Below are positions 10,578 to 21,193 of a DNA stretch of 64,000 nt, piece by piece (positions within the stretch are counted from its first letter, which is position 1; the number at the start of each line of letters is the position of its first letter). The stretch spans positions 620,001 through 684,000 of the forward strand of contig NADL03000750.1 of assembly GCA_002205965.3 (NCBI GenBank). Reading direction: 5' to 3'. The translations under genes and the position numbers were made by a program. The stretch is from Kappaphycus alvarezii (lineage: Eukaryota > Rhodophyta > Florideophyceae > Gigartinales > Solieriaceae). The notes below the pieces were generated by a model. The model did no database searches, had not been told where the DNA came from, and saw only the letters and a list, made by a program, of their open reading frames with translations.

Positions 10578-11270
10578 TGAAGCGGATTTGACCAGGAAAT
10601 CCGCGGCATATGAAAGGGCAACGACGGGTTGCTGAGGGTGGCAGCGGGACGGTTTGTTTTCGGCGCCATTATAGTGTGGTATGACGAGGAGCTGCCCGGA
10701 CCGACGAAGAAAGGGACCGAAAGGGGGGACTGCACGTGCAGGCGCAAGATCACTCGGGTAGACGGGAGATCACAGATTCGAAATAGTGTTACCAGTATTT
10801 CCAGGGAGGAAATACTTGAAAAACAAAAAGAGAAAGCAACAAAAACAGGAAGGATGAACTCGTTTCGCGGAAGGAAACCCGCGAGCGCTGGTGCGAGACG
10901 CACGCGGTGGCGATCAGTGCGGCGGAGACGACAAGAGAGAAGGGGATAGAAGCGACAGAGTTGTGCAACAATATCGAAGAGTTATAGTGCGAACAATCTC
11001 AAAAAGAGAGAAATGATTTGGTTCCTAAAACATTGTTCTTTAATTTTTGAAAAGTGTGGTTCGGATATCCCCGGGGGGGTTTTGGGTTATTTATAACGTA
11101 TGGAAGATGTGGTCGGTTATATCCACGAGGCTAATACGTTATGCGGGATAAGTTGATATCCCCCGGTGTATGCTGTGTGTGTGTAATCTTTACGGTTTGG
11201 AAAAAAGCATGTGAGGAGAACAGAGGGGGATTACAGAAACTAACATGCGAAGGGGGATGAGAGAGGAACT
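10578..11270. other. No recognisable gene between LINE copies L2 and L3
   Basis: Only motif-free ORFs of up to 110 codons. 11060-11150 holds a G-run followed by TTTTGGGTTATTTATAAC and later GGTTATATCC, which vaguely resembles the MITE end; I do not count it as a copy. Confidence 0.4.
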
Positions 11271-12945
11271 AATCGAAATGCATCTGGTAAGAACTTGACG
11301 CGCTTGCAGCCCGTGCAAGCAGAACACAAAGCGCGTGATTAGAGAGTGCAGCTCCCATTGGGAGTGGTGCCTCGACGGGACAGCAAACGTAGAAAGGCGC
11401 CGGAAGAAAGTCGCACCCTCGGCCCCAAGGCACCGAACATATCAATACCAACAGGAAGAAGGCGTATATCGTTCGTGTGGCAGACTAGACCGTGTGTGTG
11501 TTTCGCACGTTCAGCCATTGAGGCAGCTGCGCCGCCAGATAGGGACACTGGAAACGCGAGAAGTGACCTGTGGATGGGCCACTGTGACATCCAAAGCGAT
11601 ATCCTTCGGGTCGAGGCCATATGCACCAGGAATAAAAAGATCTATGGAGGGCGGACGAGGGAGAGGACGAAGGGAAGGGGAGAAGCAGATGTTCAAGAGA
11701 GGCAGAAATTCCAAGCTCCTTACAGTAACGATGGAGAGCGTTACGCAAGACATTGTGGCGACGAGTCTGCCGTCGCCGTACTTACAGGTGAGGGCGTGTT
11801 TGCCCAGGGGATCGAGCAATGGGGCGATGTCGTTGGAACGGCGAGCACATACCCGACATCGATCATGACCAGAGAAAATCGCGCGGCGAGGCGTAGCGAG
11901 ACAGCCGCTATCCAGCTTGCGAGGACAGATAGGTGCCGCGGTGAGGGTGCGGTAAAGTTGAGAACGCGGAACAGGAGGACGACTCACAAACGGACATGAG
12001 GCGACATCTGTCGTGGTCAGAGGATGAACGGAAGATCCGATTGAACGTCAACTGTGAAGCTCAGAAGATAGAAGACTGGAGCCGTTCGCCGGGGACCGGC
12101 GTTTGACATCGCTGAAACAGAGAAGTGGGCGACAGGGAAGCCGAAAGATCTGGATAACGGGTAGATAATAAAGAGATCGCGGCCCGAGGCACTTCCTCAA
12201 GGTGTAGGTCTCCCGAGAATGAGAGCAGATCTGAGAAACGGCTGAAAACATCAATCATCGAAGCCGCATAAGCGGACTCAGGGATTGAAGAAGCGAGAGG
12301 AATGCCGAGACCACCGTAGGAAATAGGAAGGCAGGCTTGCTCCCATTCGGAGTCGGTGCAAGGACCATGAATCTGTGCGAACGCCTCCCGCTGCTTCCGG
12401 TCGAAGCTGACGGCCAGAGCCGTAGATTGGTGGGGGGAGAGAGTCCGCAGCAGATAAATAACCTTACAAGCGCTCGCACAGAAACGGTGCAAGTGGTAGG
12501 CCATCTGGGCGTCATCGAAGGACTGAAGACAGGAAAAGATGCGATCGACTGCAGCTTGACGGGTGTCGAATGCGGCGCTGACGAAGGAATCGGAACCAAT
12601 GGGAGAGCCGAGAACGGTAAAGCCATCGGGCGTGGAGAAGGGGCAGGGAAGAGTGAGGGGAGAAGGATTATAGGAGAGGCCGTAGACGTGGGTTTTGGTC
12701 ATATTCAGTGCGAACCCGATGGCTTGTCCCTGACTCTGGAAGAAGTTCAAGGGTACTGTATCGGATGTTGTAGCAGGGGGAGGAAGGGTAGGAGATTAGG
12801 CATTGGGAGCCCCGACCGTTGTTCATCCATCCGTTTGGGGCGCAGAAGAGGCATTCTGAGTGCGGCGGCGTTTCAATCTACCTGCAGCGGTCGGTGGGGG
12901 AGGCAGAGGAACTGCCTCAGGAAAGCCAGGGAGACTGGACGATTT
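11271..12945 (-). pseudogene. REL-type LINE copy L3 with clear endonuclease motifs and internal deletion
   Basis: ORF 12061-12750 (229 codons) begins in the RT region just after the YADD box (GFALNMTKTHVYG) and runs through LGSPIGSDSF, RQAAVDRIF, AYAASMIDVFSRFSDLLSFS and PVPGERLQS. ORF 11511-11987 has the zinc cluster CRVCARRSNDIAP..GKHALTC and the endonuclease core RPPSIDLFIPGAYG followed by IALDVTVAHP, matching the P-D and D-V-T-V pattern of REL endonucleases. On the 5' side, 12755-12940 matches N-terminal LINE sequence at about 9550-9700, so the RT fingers and palm in between are deleted. Decayed by stops and frameshifts. Confidence 0.85.
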
Positions 12946-13057
12946 AGTGAATAATTACCACTAATCATTTTAATTGAACTAAGAGAGCAATAGATCTCAA
13001 AATGAGGAGCCTTACTGCCTTACTCTTTTCTTGTCATTTCCCCAATTCTGTTCCCCA

Positions 13058-14324
13058 TCAGCACCGAAACACTACCAAATACTCCTTTTCGAACAATAAA
13101 ATGTTGAGCGATCCACCGTACTGGAAATATCCCAGTTTATCCCCTTCTTGATGTCAACGGGAGCGTCCCCTGGTTCAACGTAAGTGGACCTGTCGTTGAT
13201 TACAGATGGTCTTATTCTGCTGATTGTATTCAATCCCACTGGCACCACTGCCACATGGCCGTATCCATACGTCTCGATGATAAAGTACGCTCGATGAAAG
13301 TCTTCAAAAATACTAAAGTCGGTGTCCCCTTGGCCGATGTTGTCTCCCTTGTTGAACCAATGTTCTCCATCCATGATACCATTGTATATCCCCGGAACTT
13401 CGCCGGACTCAACGATTTTGCCATTCACAGGGCAGTGGTAGTGATGGTACACATTGGGCATAAGCACACAAGAAACTGCCGTACCACCAACAAAATGCTT
13501 CGCATATTTAGATTTGTTTAGGAGATCGTGCATGCTAATTTGGCGACCTTTGACGTTCATCTTCTCGTGTAAAGTAAGGTCAGCTAGAATGAAGTTTATG
13601 ATTGTGTCTGCAGTGGCGCAAACCAGATTATCATGCTGGGGTGATCAATCGGGCGCGGGTTCTTCGAGTAGTCGAGCTCTCGAGCGAAAAACTGGTTGAA
13701 TGATTTGAACCCATCAGCCGGAACAATGAAATCTTCAATCTGCGTGGAAGGATCTGCCATCCATTCTTCAATATGCTTTGTGGACTCTAAGGAGTCCATG
13801 AACTCTCCACGAATCATGATGAATTCCACTGTCCAGTTAAAAATTTCCCTTGAGTATTCCGGAGAAGAAAACGACTTGCTTTCAAAAGTATTGAGGAAGT
13901 AATATGCGGAGGGGTTGTTTAGATAGAACCATGTGAAAGGGAGGATCATCCCCAACCCACCAGTCGGTTGTTCGAGATCGGTAAACCAAACACGGAAATA
14001 GGTCTGCAGATCCAGGATGTTTGCAAACTGCCACTCATTGAGGTCACCAAAGTTGTTCGTCTTTTGAACATGGGCAATTGCCTCGTTGAATGCCGCTTCT
14101 ACGGTAGGATTGGAGCAAATAATTTGAAGCTTATCCATATGTCCTTCCATGACAGGATTGAGAGGGGCGCACATCCTGAGACGTTGGTGAATCTTCTCCT
14201 GAATCTCTGTTCTCATTGTTTGGGCTGACGAATGGTTCCTCGAATGGTAAAAATGAAGACTGTTTCTATGGTTTGTTATAACTGCTTGATTCAGATCTGG
14301 GATACTTTTCGTTCTGTAGAACAA
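13058..14324 (-). CDS. Phosphatidylserine decarboxylase-like enzyme (PSDC / PsiD-like architecture), two frameshifts
   Basis: First segment 13596-14324 (242 residues) has the N-terminal PSDC-type domain ending in the conserved GFKSFNQFFARE and RPIDHP. Second segment 13072-13560 continues through the decarboxylase domain (KYAKHFVGGTAV, VYHHYHCPVNGKIVESG, GHVAVVPVGLNTISRI). The frame breaks at the G-run 13638-13641 (plus strand) and at the C-run 13141-13144. One extra base in each run would join the segments and give a family-like C terminus around a GGS autocleavage site, ending at the stop at 13058-13060. Family role: pyruvoyl-dependent decarboxylation of phosphatidylserine or, in PsiD relatives, of aromatic amino acids; the substrate cannot be told here. 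It is the only clear metabolic gene in the window, flanked by a LINE relic on one side. Apart from the two indels it looks intact. Confidence 0.88.
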
Positions 14325-16150
14325 CCGACAGATGGTTTATATAGGATATTTTTTGTCAGCAGGGAAAGGGAGTTCATTTACTATCGAAGTGGTGTGGGCT
14401 AATTCTCAAGGTGAGCGGAGGGAGATGTGGTCAAGGGTGAGAACAGGAAGTATTTGCTGTCCGTAATCTGCTCAAGGCGTTGAGTATGTACGTTTATCGG
14501 GGAACGATACAAGACAACAAATAACATAATGAGACGATGTCTTTCGAAGCTCGCGTAAGCTTCATGAATTTGTATCATAGCATAGGCATATTAAAGGTGA
14601 GGCAGTCGCAGCATAGGCATGCTATACACTAGAAGACCAAGATCAAAGGTGAAAATGGCGTGTATAGACTTTTTCTCGTCAATGCATGATTCCAAACATA
14701 ATGTATCTTACATATTGTCCTACTTGTGCATCAATGTTTACTGCTATCCTGTACAGCATGCCAGAAGTATTGCCTTGGGACGGGTAGGTATTTGACGTTG
14801 CGGAGCATTGGCTATTTTGTGGATCTCTTTGGGACATAATAGACTTTCTGCTTTAAGCATTTTCGCACCAAAACTTCTCCCTTTTCTATTGAGAATGGAA
14901 CGGAGATTCGCCTGGATGCGAACTCACTGCATTTGACAGTAAATTGAATATATCTTCAAAGAGCAAAACATCCAAACCTTCCCCCTTAACAGTGGCTAAA
15001 GGCTTCACAAGTCATTAGAGTATTTCGACACAGCGTACTTCACAGCGACGCATGTAAAGTGAGTGCAACTGTACTGTAGTCACCCCATGCCGCAGGAGAT
15101 GTGCCAAGTTAAACGGGGAAGCTCTAAAACTCGAAATCAGTTTCTAACGTCAGATGTGTTGGTGAAATTTCTAACGACTGCTCTAAAGCGGCGCCATGTA
15201 TTTCTCAGCTGGGCCCTAAACTGAGTAGTTAGCTTCTTGTTGAGACCACAACTTGGTATTCCACCTGATGTCCCGGAGAAAAGCAGAAGTCTTCGAGTGT
15301 CCGAATCCTAAATCCTAAAAAATTGTGTACCCTGAGGTTAAATGCCTCTGCCATCACTCGATAAAGAGAGGAAATAGGGGGTGTGTTTACTGCAGGATCT
15401 ATACAAAATGAAGACATCTGCCATATTTGTTACACCACGGCTTCCCCGCAAACTGGACTTAGAGTGCTCCTTGTATGCAAGTCCTTGCGAAATACTGAGC
15501 TCGACAAGGGTTTCCGGAAACCCGTTTCACTCGCTCCTTGTTGCTGCTTTCTTGTTGCATGTATCCCGGGACAAAGCTGACCAATTAAGGGGGGAAAGGT
15601 TTGAGTGGTGTAATATTTTGAAGGTAGGGTCATTTCTTAGAGTGACGAAACACTCCAAGAGTCGCTACCAGCCATTGCTCATATTGCCATAGCAAAAAAT
15701 CCCAATTCTTGACCTCACTGAGATTGAGCGTAGATTGCGTGTGGCTTCCATCTTTGTGTACTTGTGACCTGACGTAGCCGTTTAGTTGGTGGATGCGAGG
15801 ATGAGCTGCTTGCGTCAGTCGCAACAAGAATTTCATATCAACTGCCCGGATATATTTGGAAGTGTACTGGGCACCATGTACGGACTGGGTGGTACGTGAT
15901 GTTAGTTTGCTCCGAGTGGTGCGAAGGTTGGGAGTGCTATGATCTTGCCCATGTTTCCAGTATCTACAGTGCAAATAACGAAGCATTTCTACTGCAGGAA
16001 CCAAAAAGTAACTGGTGACCCATTCAGCAAGTGGATGGCGTTGGAGGCGATCATCAACGCCGCATGTCACTGAAGGAGAACGGCCCTCACCGTAGAGTAC
16101 TGGCTCCGGGCCCGGCTGGCGACCGATCGTGCTACCTCCTTGAAATACCA
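14325..16150. other. No clear gene; two degenerate MITE-end sequences
   Basis: 14946-14983 (ATATATCTTCAAAGAGC to CCAAACCTTCCCCC) and 15583-15621 (GGGGGGAAAGGTTTGAGTGG to TTTGAAGGTA) are diverged copies of the ~40-bp MITE end. They lie in opposite orientations with the outer ends facing each other, so they do not delimit one element. A 173-codon minus ORF at 15630-16151 has no motif I recognise and overlaps the LINE tail at its start. Confidence 0.5.
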
Positions 16151-16154
16151 CACC

Positions 16155-16285
16155 TCGGACGCTACGATTCGCACACGCATCTACCAGCGTATCAGTTGCA
16201 CTTTGTAGTTGTCGGTGGCTATGGCCATCGAATCACGGGCCCCACTGCACGTGACCGATGTGGTCCATCCAGTTAGCTCTTAACT
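16155..16285 (+). mobile_element. LINE 3' tail fragment L4
   Basis: CGCATCTACCAGCGTATCAG, then TGCACGTGACCGATGTGGTC and CCAGTTAGCTCTTAACTGAA. This matches the 3' ends of the plus-strand LINEs at 18.5-18.65 kb, 39.08-39.2 kb and 41.3-41.43 kb (RIYQRLSCT... to the terminal PVRS/stop). Confidence 0.72.
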
Positions 16286-18029
16286 GAATAGTCGGTCAGT
16301 CGGTGTAAACTCAAGATAAGTAAAGAGTAAAAAGATTCATCATTTTTGATTGTGGAGAACCTGTCGGGGTTCCACCCTGCAAGATGCCGACTGCTAAGCA
16401 CATTGGAAGATGCACCAACTAGATCCTAACAGAATGAACGTCAACGTTAATAAACACCTGGGGAGGGGGGAATTGGGGTGCTTTATTGATGAGGGATGCA
16501 GGACGGCTATATTCCGAAGGCTAGCTAGCTAGTTAGGGGGGACATAAACGCCTGGTGCGTGATGATCACGTAGGATATCGTGCTCTCTCAGCACTCAAGA
16601 CTCGTCTCGAGATACGAAGCCCAAATAATCACGAAATAAGGAGCCCAAATAGCCGGCGATGCGGTAGAATATCTTAATGATTCAGGACTGCACGTAAAAT
16701 AAATTTGCTGTAGCCTTCGAAAGTAATGTCTATCCCAAGCTGCATGCCTGATGGCGCTCCAGCCCCAAACCTCCTCCACCCCGTGCCACCTTCCAGATGC
16801 CATCCCGTCAATCGCACCCTCAATCCACGCACACGCACTGGTCGCCCCGGGCGATCAGTGCGTGTGCAAACCCCGGGCCGCCGCCACCCCTTATTTCTTC
16901 AATTGCCGTCGCCCCATCTACTGCCCATTCCATCTCCTCGACCTCCCTTGAAAGCGTTTGTAGCCTTCTTCTTTCCGGAGCAGCTATAGCTCGCATCTCC
17001 CTACCTCCCCGCATCGACATCCCTGCGATGGCGGCTTGACTGTCATGTACGTCTAGAATCCCTACCTCCCCACCATTCTCCATACCTCTCCACTGCTTCC
17101 CTCTATCTCCCGGCCCTATAGCTACATAAACCCCCGCTTCCTGCGTTCGCCGTGCATTTCTCCCCCCTGTGCTTCTCAAGGCCTCCACCGCTGCCTGGAT
17201 AACCAGAATGCACGCCTTCAAACCCGGCCTTCTACTCCAAGGTCCCTTTATGCTTCAGCCAAGTCACAGCCTTAGTTCTCCGCATCCACCCGGACTCCCT
17301 TGCCATTCCCCACCCATCCCATCCCACCGGCCCCATGCCGCACTCCACACCCTTCCTATTTTCCCATCGACCGATGCCACATCACCTAGTATCCCTCCGC
17401 CCAACTTCACATCTCGCGGCACCTCAATTCCCGCGCGTTGACCCATGCTCCTAAACCCTCCCCGCTAAACTGACCCATCCCACCAGTGCTCATAGAACTT
17501 CCGCCCGCTAAACTCGCGCACATTCTTCACGGAAGGTTGCAAAGCGCCGCTCCAAGCGAGGCAAACCCACCTCGACCCGTTCTATCTCCCCATCCAAATC
17601 CCTCCCCACACTGCACACGCACACGCACATCCTCAACCCCCTCCCCTTGGAAATGAACACGGCCTCTGCCCTCCCTGTCGCCTCCGCTGTGCTTAAGACT
17701 GTGGCGCTGCTTGCCACCCGTCTGTCGTTCCTGCTCCGGACAGTGATATAAAGCCCAGGGTACCCAACGGGGGACCAAGTCAGTGTGCTGCCCTCCTTCC
17801 GTAAAATCCAACCTCGTCCGTCGGGTACCAGACCACCGACGTCCTCCTCAATCTTTGGTTTGTTGCTGGTAGCACCCTCGTTGGGATACTTGATGGTCGT
17901 CAAACTGCGATTCGGTTGATAGATAAAATTCGTAGTATCCCTAACACCCGCATCACTCGCAGTAAACCAACCCATTAAGTAAAAAAGTAAATTGCCGAGT
18001 TAATACGTTCCAAGGGTCGTAGGCATCTC
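16286..18029. other. C/T-rich segment with motif-poor minus-strand ORFs
   Basis: 16700-17650 is strongly pyrimidine-rich on the plus strand and includes a CACACG microsatellite near 17613. Minus-strand ORFs at 17508-17975 (155 codons, MGWFTASDAGVRD start) and 16820-17221 (133 codons) are open but unassigned. The latter contains VGILDVHDSQAAI, which looks like the DSQAAI strand of a retroelement RNase H, a weak hint only. No other gene evidence. Confidence 0.35.
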
Positions 18030-18655
18030 TTCATTGCCCTTCCACTCTCGACGTTGGGGGGCTGGCACCCTTCCGCTCGGGACTTAGCCAACCGGGTTGC
18101 GACTGGCATTGCCGCACGGGCAGCCATTCCGATTGCTGATGCGCAGCGAACATTGTTCGCTCGTCACGCGGTGAGACTCGTCCAGAATAACGCCAGTTGT
18201 TTGTTGGAAGGGGTTTTGAGCGACACTTAGGCTGCAACTTGAAATTGTGTATACAGTGTATTCCAGAGAACCTCCGCGTACGAGCGCGGGCCACCCGCGA
18301 AATGGGGGGTGCCGCGGCTATCGCTCATCGCAACAAGGTGACTGACCTGGAACGAAAAATTTCGCGGCGTCTGCCACCGCCCTCAGAAAACCTGACCCAA
18401 GCCCCCAACTTTGAATTTCAACCGCTGGCGTTTGATTCCCTGGGGTCACCTTCGCCTGCCACCTTCCTCTTCATAGAGGGTCTTCTGCCGCGCATTGCGG
18501 AGAAGTTCGGCACCCTGTCGGAGTGATCCGCAAGCGCGTGTTGAGTCGCATCAGTTGCACTATCTGGTCGTCAGTTGCGCAATTATTTTCGCGCATGTCC
18601 CTGCACGTGGACGACGTGGACCATCCTGTTAGCTCTTAGCTAGCATTATAGATAC
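18030..18655 (+). pseudogene. REL-type LINE 3' end, copy L5
   Basis: ORF 18197-18526 encodes HRNKVTDLERKISRRLPPPS followed by FQPLAFDSLGSPSPATFLFIEGLLPRI, matching the C-terminal end of L7/L8 (DKVTTLERNIARRLPAPS and FRPLAFDSLGAPSPG...FIEELVPRI). Upstream at 18080-18180 another frame reads GIAARAAIPIADAQRT, an earlier block of the same protein, so there is an internal deletion. The element ends near TTAGCTCTTAGCTAGCATTATAG at 18650. Confidence 0.75.
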
Positions 18656-19260
18656 TCAATGCAATAAAATTTACCGTTCTGAGGGTATGTACAGTAAATG
18701 GTTACCCTACTTACAGTAGTCCTAGTCTGCGATTGCTCTTAGCAGGAAAATTAAGTATACTGTACCAACCTATTCAAGGACTGTACACCAGTGATAACAG
18801 AATGAACAACCTATTCAAGTAAACTCTATTTAAATATACCAACCCAACGTACAGTACCCCGCAACATGCAGAAGTTTGCCTCCCGCTCCAAAGCTAGTCT
18901 ACTTCAGTGGCCCTTGTCAAGTATTGAAGAAAATCGTGTAAATGGGGGGTTAATTTACTGTGGGTTGGTATCCAGTAAATTTGTTAATTAGTAAAAACAC
19001 AGAAACCCATTCAAGTAAACCCAAATTACCCTATTCACAGTAGTCCTAGTCTGCGATTGGTCCTGGCAGGAAAATTAAGTATACCAACCCATTCAAGTAA
19101 ACCCAATTTACCCCATTCACCCAAAGAAGGCCTCGTCTGCGCCATTGCTTTCATCAGGAAAATTATGTAAACCTCTGTTAGGCGCGTGCTGATAGGAACG
19201 GATTTTTTTGTCACCATCATCTACAGACTTTTAGTTTACTGTACCACCTCCCCTTGTCCA
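18656..19260. repeat. Cluster of short imperfect repeats
   Basis: The unit CAGTAGTCCTAGTCTGCGATTG, then GCAGGAAAATTAAGTATAC, occurs at about 18713-18765 and 19033-19085, with a more diverged copy at about 19120-19172 (CCTCGTCTGCGCCATTG, then ATCAGGAAAATTATGTAAAC). CCATTCAAGTAAACCCAA also recurs at 19008 and 19088. At 18938-18984 lies the repeat shared with 5848-5912. No coding potential. Confidence 0.7.
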
Positions 19261-20299
19261 AAAATGCTTATAGTTTCGGACCTTCTTCGTCCTCTCCTGA
19301 GCCTTGCTTATCATTACCGCGGTCCTCTCCAAATTTATTTCCATTTTATCTAGATATTTTCATAGTGTATCTACCCTTCTGAATCGATCCCGAATCAAGT
19401 TCTTTTCCCCTTTCTGATTTACCTCCTCTCCAAATTCGCTTTTTTGAGAAAAAAGACGCAAATGCACTACTACAAAATCCCTTGCAGATTTATTTTACCT
19501 ATTCCTAATCTATAGAACCTACCCAAGGAGCCTATTTAAACCCCTTAATTCCAAGTTTCAAACGTCCCCGATTATTTTACTCATCACACCTCTCCCCCTA
19601 TACACCCAAAACACCTTCCATTGCCTCCCATTCCCCAAAGCCTACCAAAATGGAAAATCTTAACCCCTTAGAAGCCATTTCCAAAAATTTCCACCCCTCC
19701 TAAACTCTAATACCCTACTCTCTTTCGACCTTCTGACCGCAAGGAATACCTGCGCCGCCAAACAAAAAGAAGGTGATCGAACTCGTTCGTCGCCTTTTCA
19801 TTGAGAATAAGGCGGAGGAGATAAGTAAGGGTCGGGAGTGGGACATCGAGGAGGGATCTGGGGAGACCTTCGAGGAGTGGGTAGCCCTGAAATGGTATAC
19901 GAGGCTAGTAAAGGGGATGATGAGGGGGATGAAGAGGATGAAGAGGAGGAAGAGGAGGATGATAAGGACGAAGAATTGGTGGATGAGGGCATGGAAAGTA
20001 TTGTAGTGGTGGGGCCTGGACTGGAGAGTTTGGAACAAGTGGTGCCGACGCTGGAAACAGATGGAGATATCTTTAGTACTTTAGATATCTCCAGGGGGAA
20101 ATAGAGGGCTATGAGCCGTTTGCAGATATTTGTGGGGATTGCTTGGGCAGCAATGATATTTTGGAGGAGTTGTTTGAATCTGACTTTGAGAATGGGAAAT
20201 AAGAGGACCTCATTGATTGTTAGATTCTTAAGTATCTTTTGTTTAAAGTATATTGTCCACACAAATTGTTTTTATGCATTTCCTGGTACCTTCTGTAGT
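19261..20299. other. Mostly AT-rich sequence with an acidic ORF
   Basis: ORF 19838-20104 (plus, 88 codons) is very acidic (GDDEGDEEDEEEEEEDDKDEE), arising from a GATGAGGATGAAGAGGA-like repeat tract; a second frame at 19773-20006 reads the same tract as basic. The upstream frame ELVRRLFIENKAEEIS might be coding. I cannot assign a function; simple-sequence origin is likely. Confidence 0.3.
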
Positions 20300-20642
20300 T
20301 TTGTTCGGACTTTAGGGGTAGCCAATACTCTATATAAGCTGGGTCAACTGCTTCCTCATGGATAAGTCAAGCAAGTTTGCAGACAATTTCAAGTCAAGTT
20401 CAGAGTAGTAGGAAGTTCAGAATCAACTCCAGACCCAAGAAACCTTTTTTCTACGCTGGTCGCAGAGCATCAGTGATAGGCCCTGCCCCTTCCATACTTG
20501 CTTGTAGCTCCCTCAACTCTCCTTCATATAAAGTCCTTTTTTCGTTCAACTATACCATGGTACCACTTTTATCGCTAGCAACACCTCCTTCTTGGGGTAG
20601 TTGGTTCTGAGTATCTCTCTTTCTGACGATTTACCCCTACCA
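20300..20642 (+). repeat. Old partial LTR of family A, opposite orientation
   Basis: It runs from GTAGCCAATACTCTATATAAGC to ACGATTTACCCCTACCA and is the diverged reverse-complement form of about half of the family A LTR (compare 47940-48269). The TATATAA box region and the CTGCTTCCT, GAGTAGTAGGAAGTT and CTACGCTGGTCGCAGAG blocks are kept. The outer part has been lost or has diverged. Confidence 0.82.
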
Positions 20643-20968
20643 ACTCCTCATTTAACACCATCACCCCATAATAGCGAGCTTACACCCCTATTCAAGAGTA
20701 AAACACCAAAACATTACTCCAGAATAGCGCCAGTTGTTAACTGGAAGGAGTTTTTGGGCAAATCTTGTTTCCACAGCGAGTTGGTTCCAGAGAACCTCCA
20801 TTTTCCGATATATCAGTCGCTACGAAAAATAGGCCTCTTCTCCGTGGTCTATATTCCCATCCCACCTATTGTTCCATTGAAACTTGACAGTAAAGACAAC
20901 CATTTACCCCATTAACGGTGGTAGGTAATTTGATGGCTGCCAAAGCATGTTCATTCATGTGTACGACA

Positions 20969-21011
20969 TAGCCAGTAATTGAAGCATCTTTTAAGCTTCA
21001 ATTACTGGCTA
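20969..21011. other. Perfect 17-bp inverted repeat with 9-nt loop
   Basis: TAGCCAGTAATTGAAGC, loop ATCTTTTAA, GCTTCAATTACTGGCTA. It would form a stable hairpin in RNA or a cruciform in DNA. It lies just downstream (minus strand) of the decayed chromovirus and may be a terminator-like or foldback remnant. Confidence 0.85.
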
Positions 21012-21193
21012 CATGAAACAGAGAGGGAGGCAGCCAGAGCGCTGCTAAAGTAGCAGTAGAGACGATGGTAGTGGGTTTCAGAAAGTTGGTGGCAATGTGT
21101 GTATGGAGTGTACCTGGATTCCCACAAGAATCCAGATGAGCCCTCCCTTTTACAGAAAGTACGGTAGCTCTACTCTAGAAATTCTATACTTTT

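Noticed and set aside
14946..15621. The two degenerate MITE ends at 14946-14983 and 15583-15621 as terminal repeats of one element
   Set aside because: Their outer ends face each other, so the segment between them is outside, not inside, both ends.
15630..16151. 173-codon minus-strand ORF as a gene
   Set aside because: No motif, its start overlaps a LINE tail, and it has no homologous copy in the window to support coding.
16820..17446. Minus-strand ORFs in the C-rich segment as a retroelement RNase H
   Set aside because: Only one short DSQAAI-like motif is present and the other catalytic blocks are missing; strong base skew can produce long open frames by chance.
19838..20104. Acidic ORF as a chaperone or transcription-factor fragment
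   Set aside because: The acidic run comes from a purine simple-sequence tract that is open in two frames, so composition explains it.
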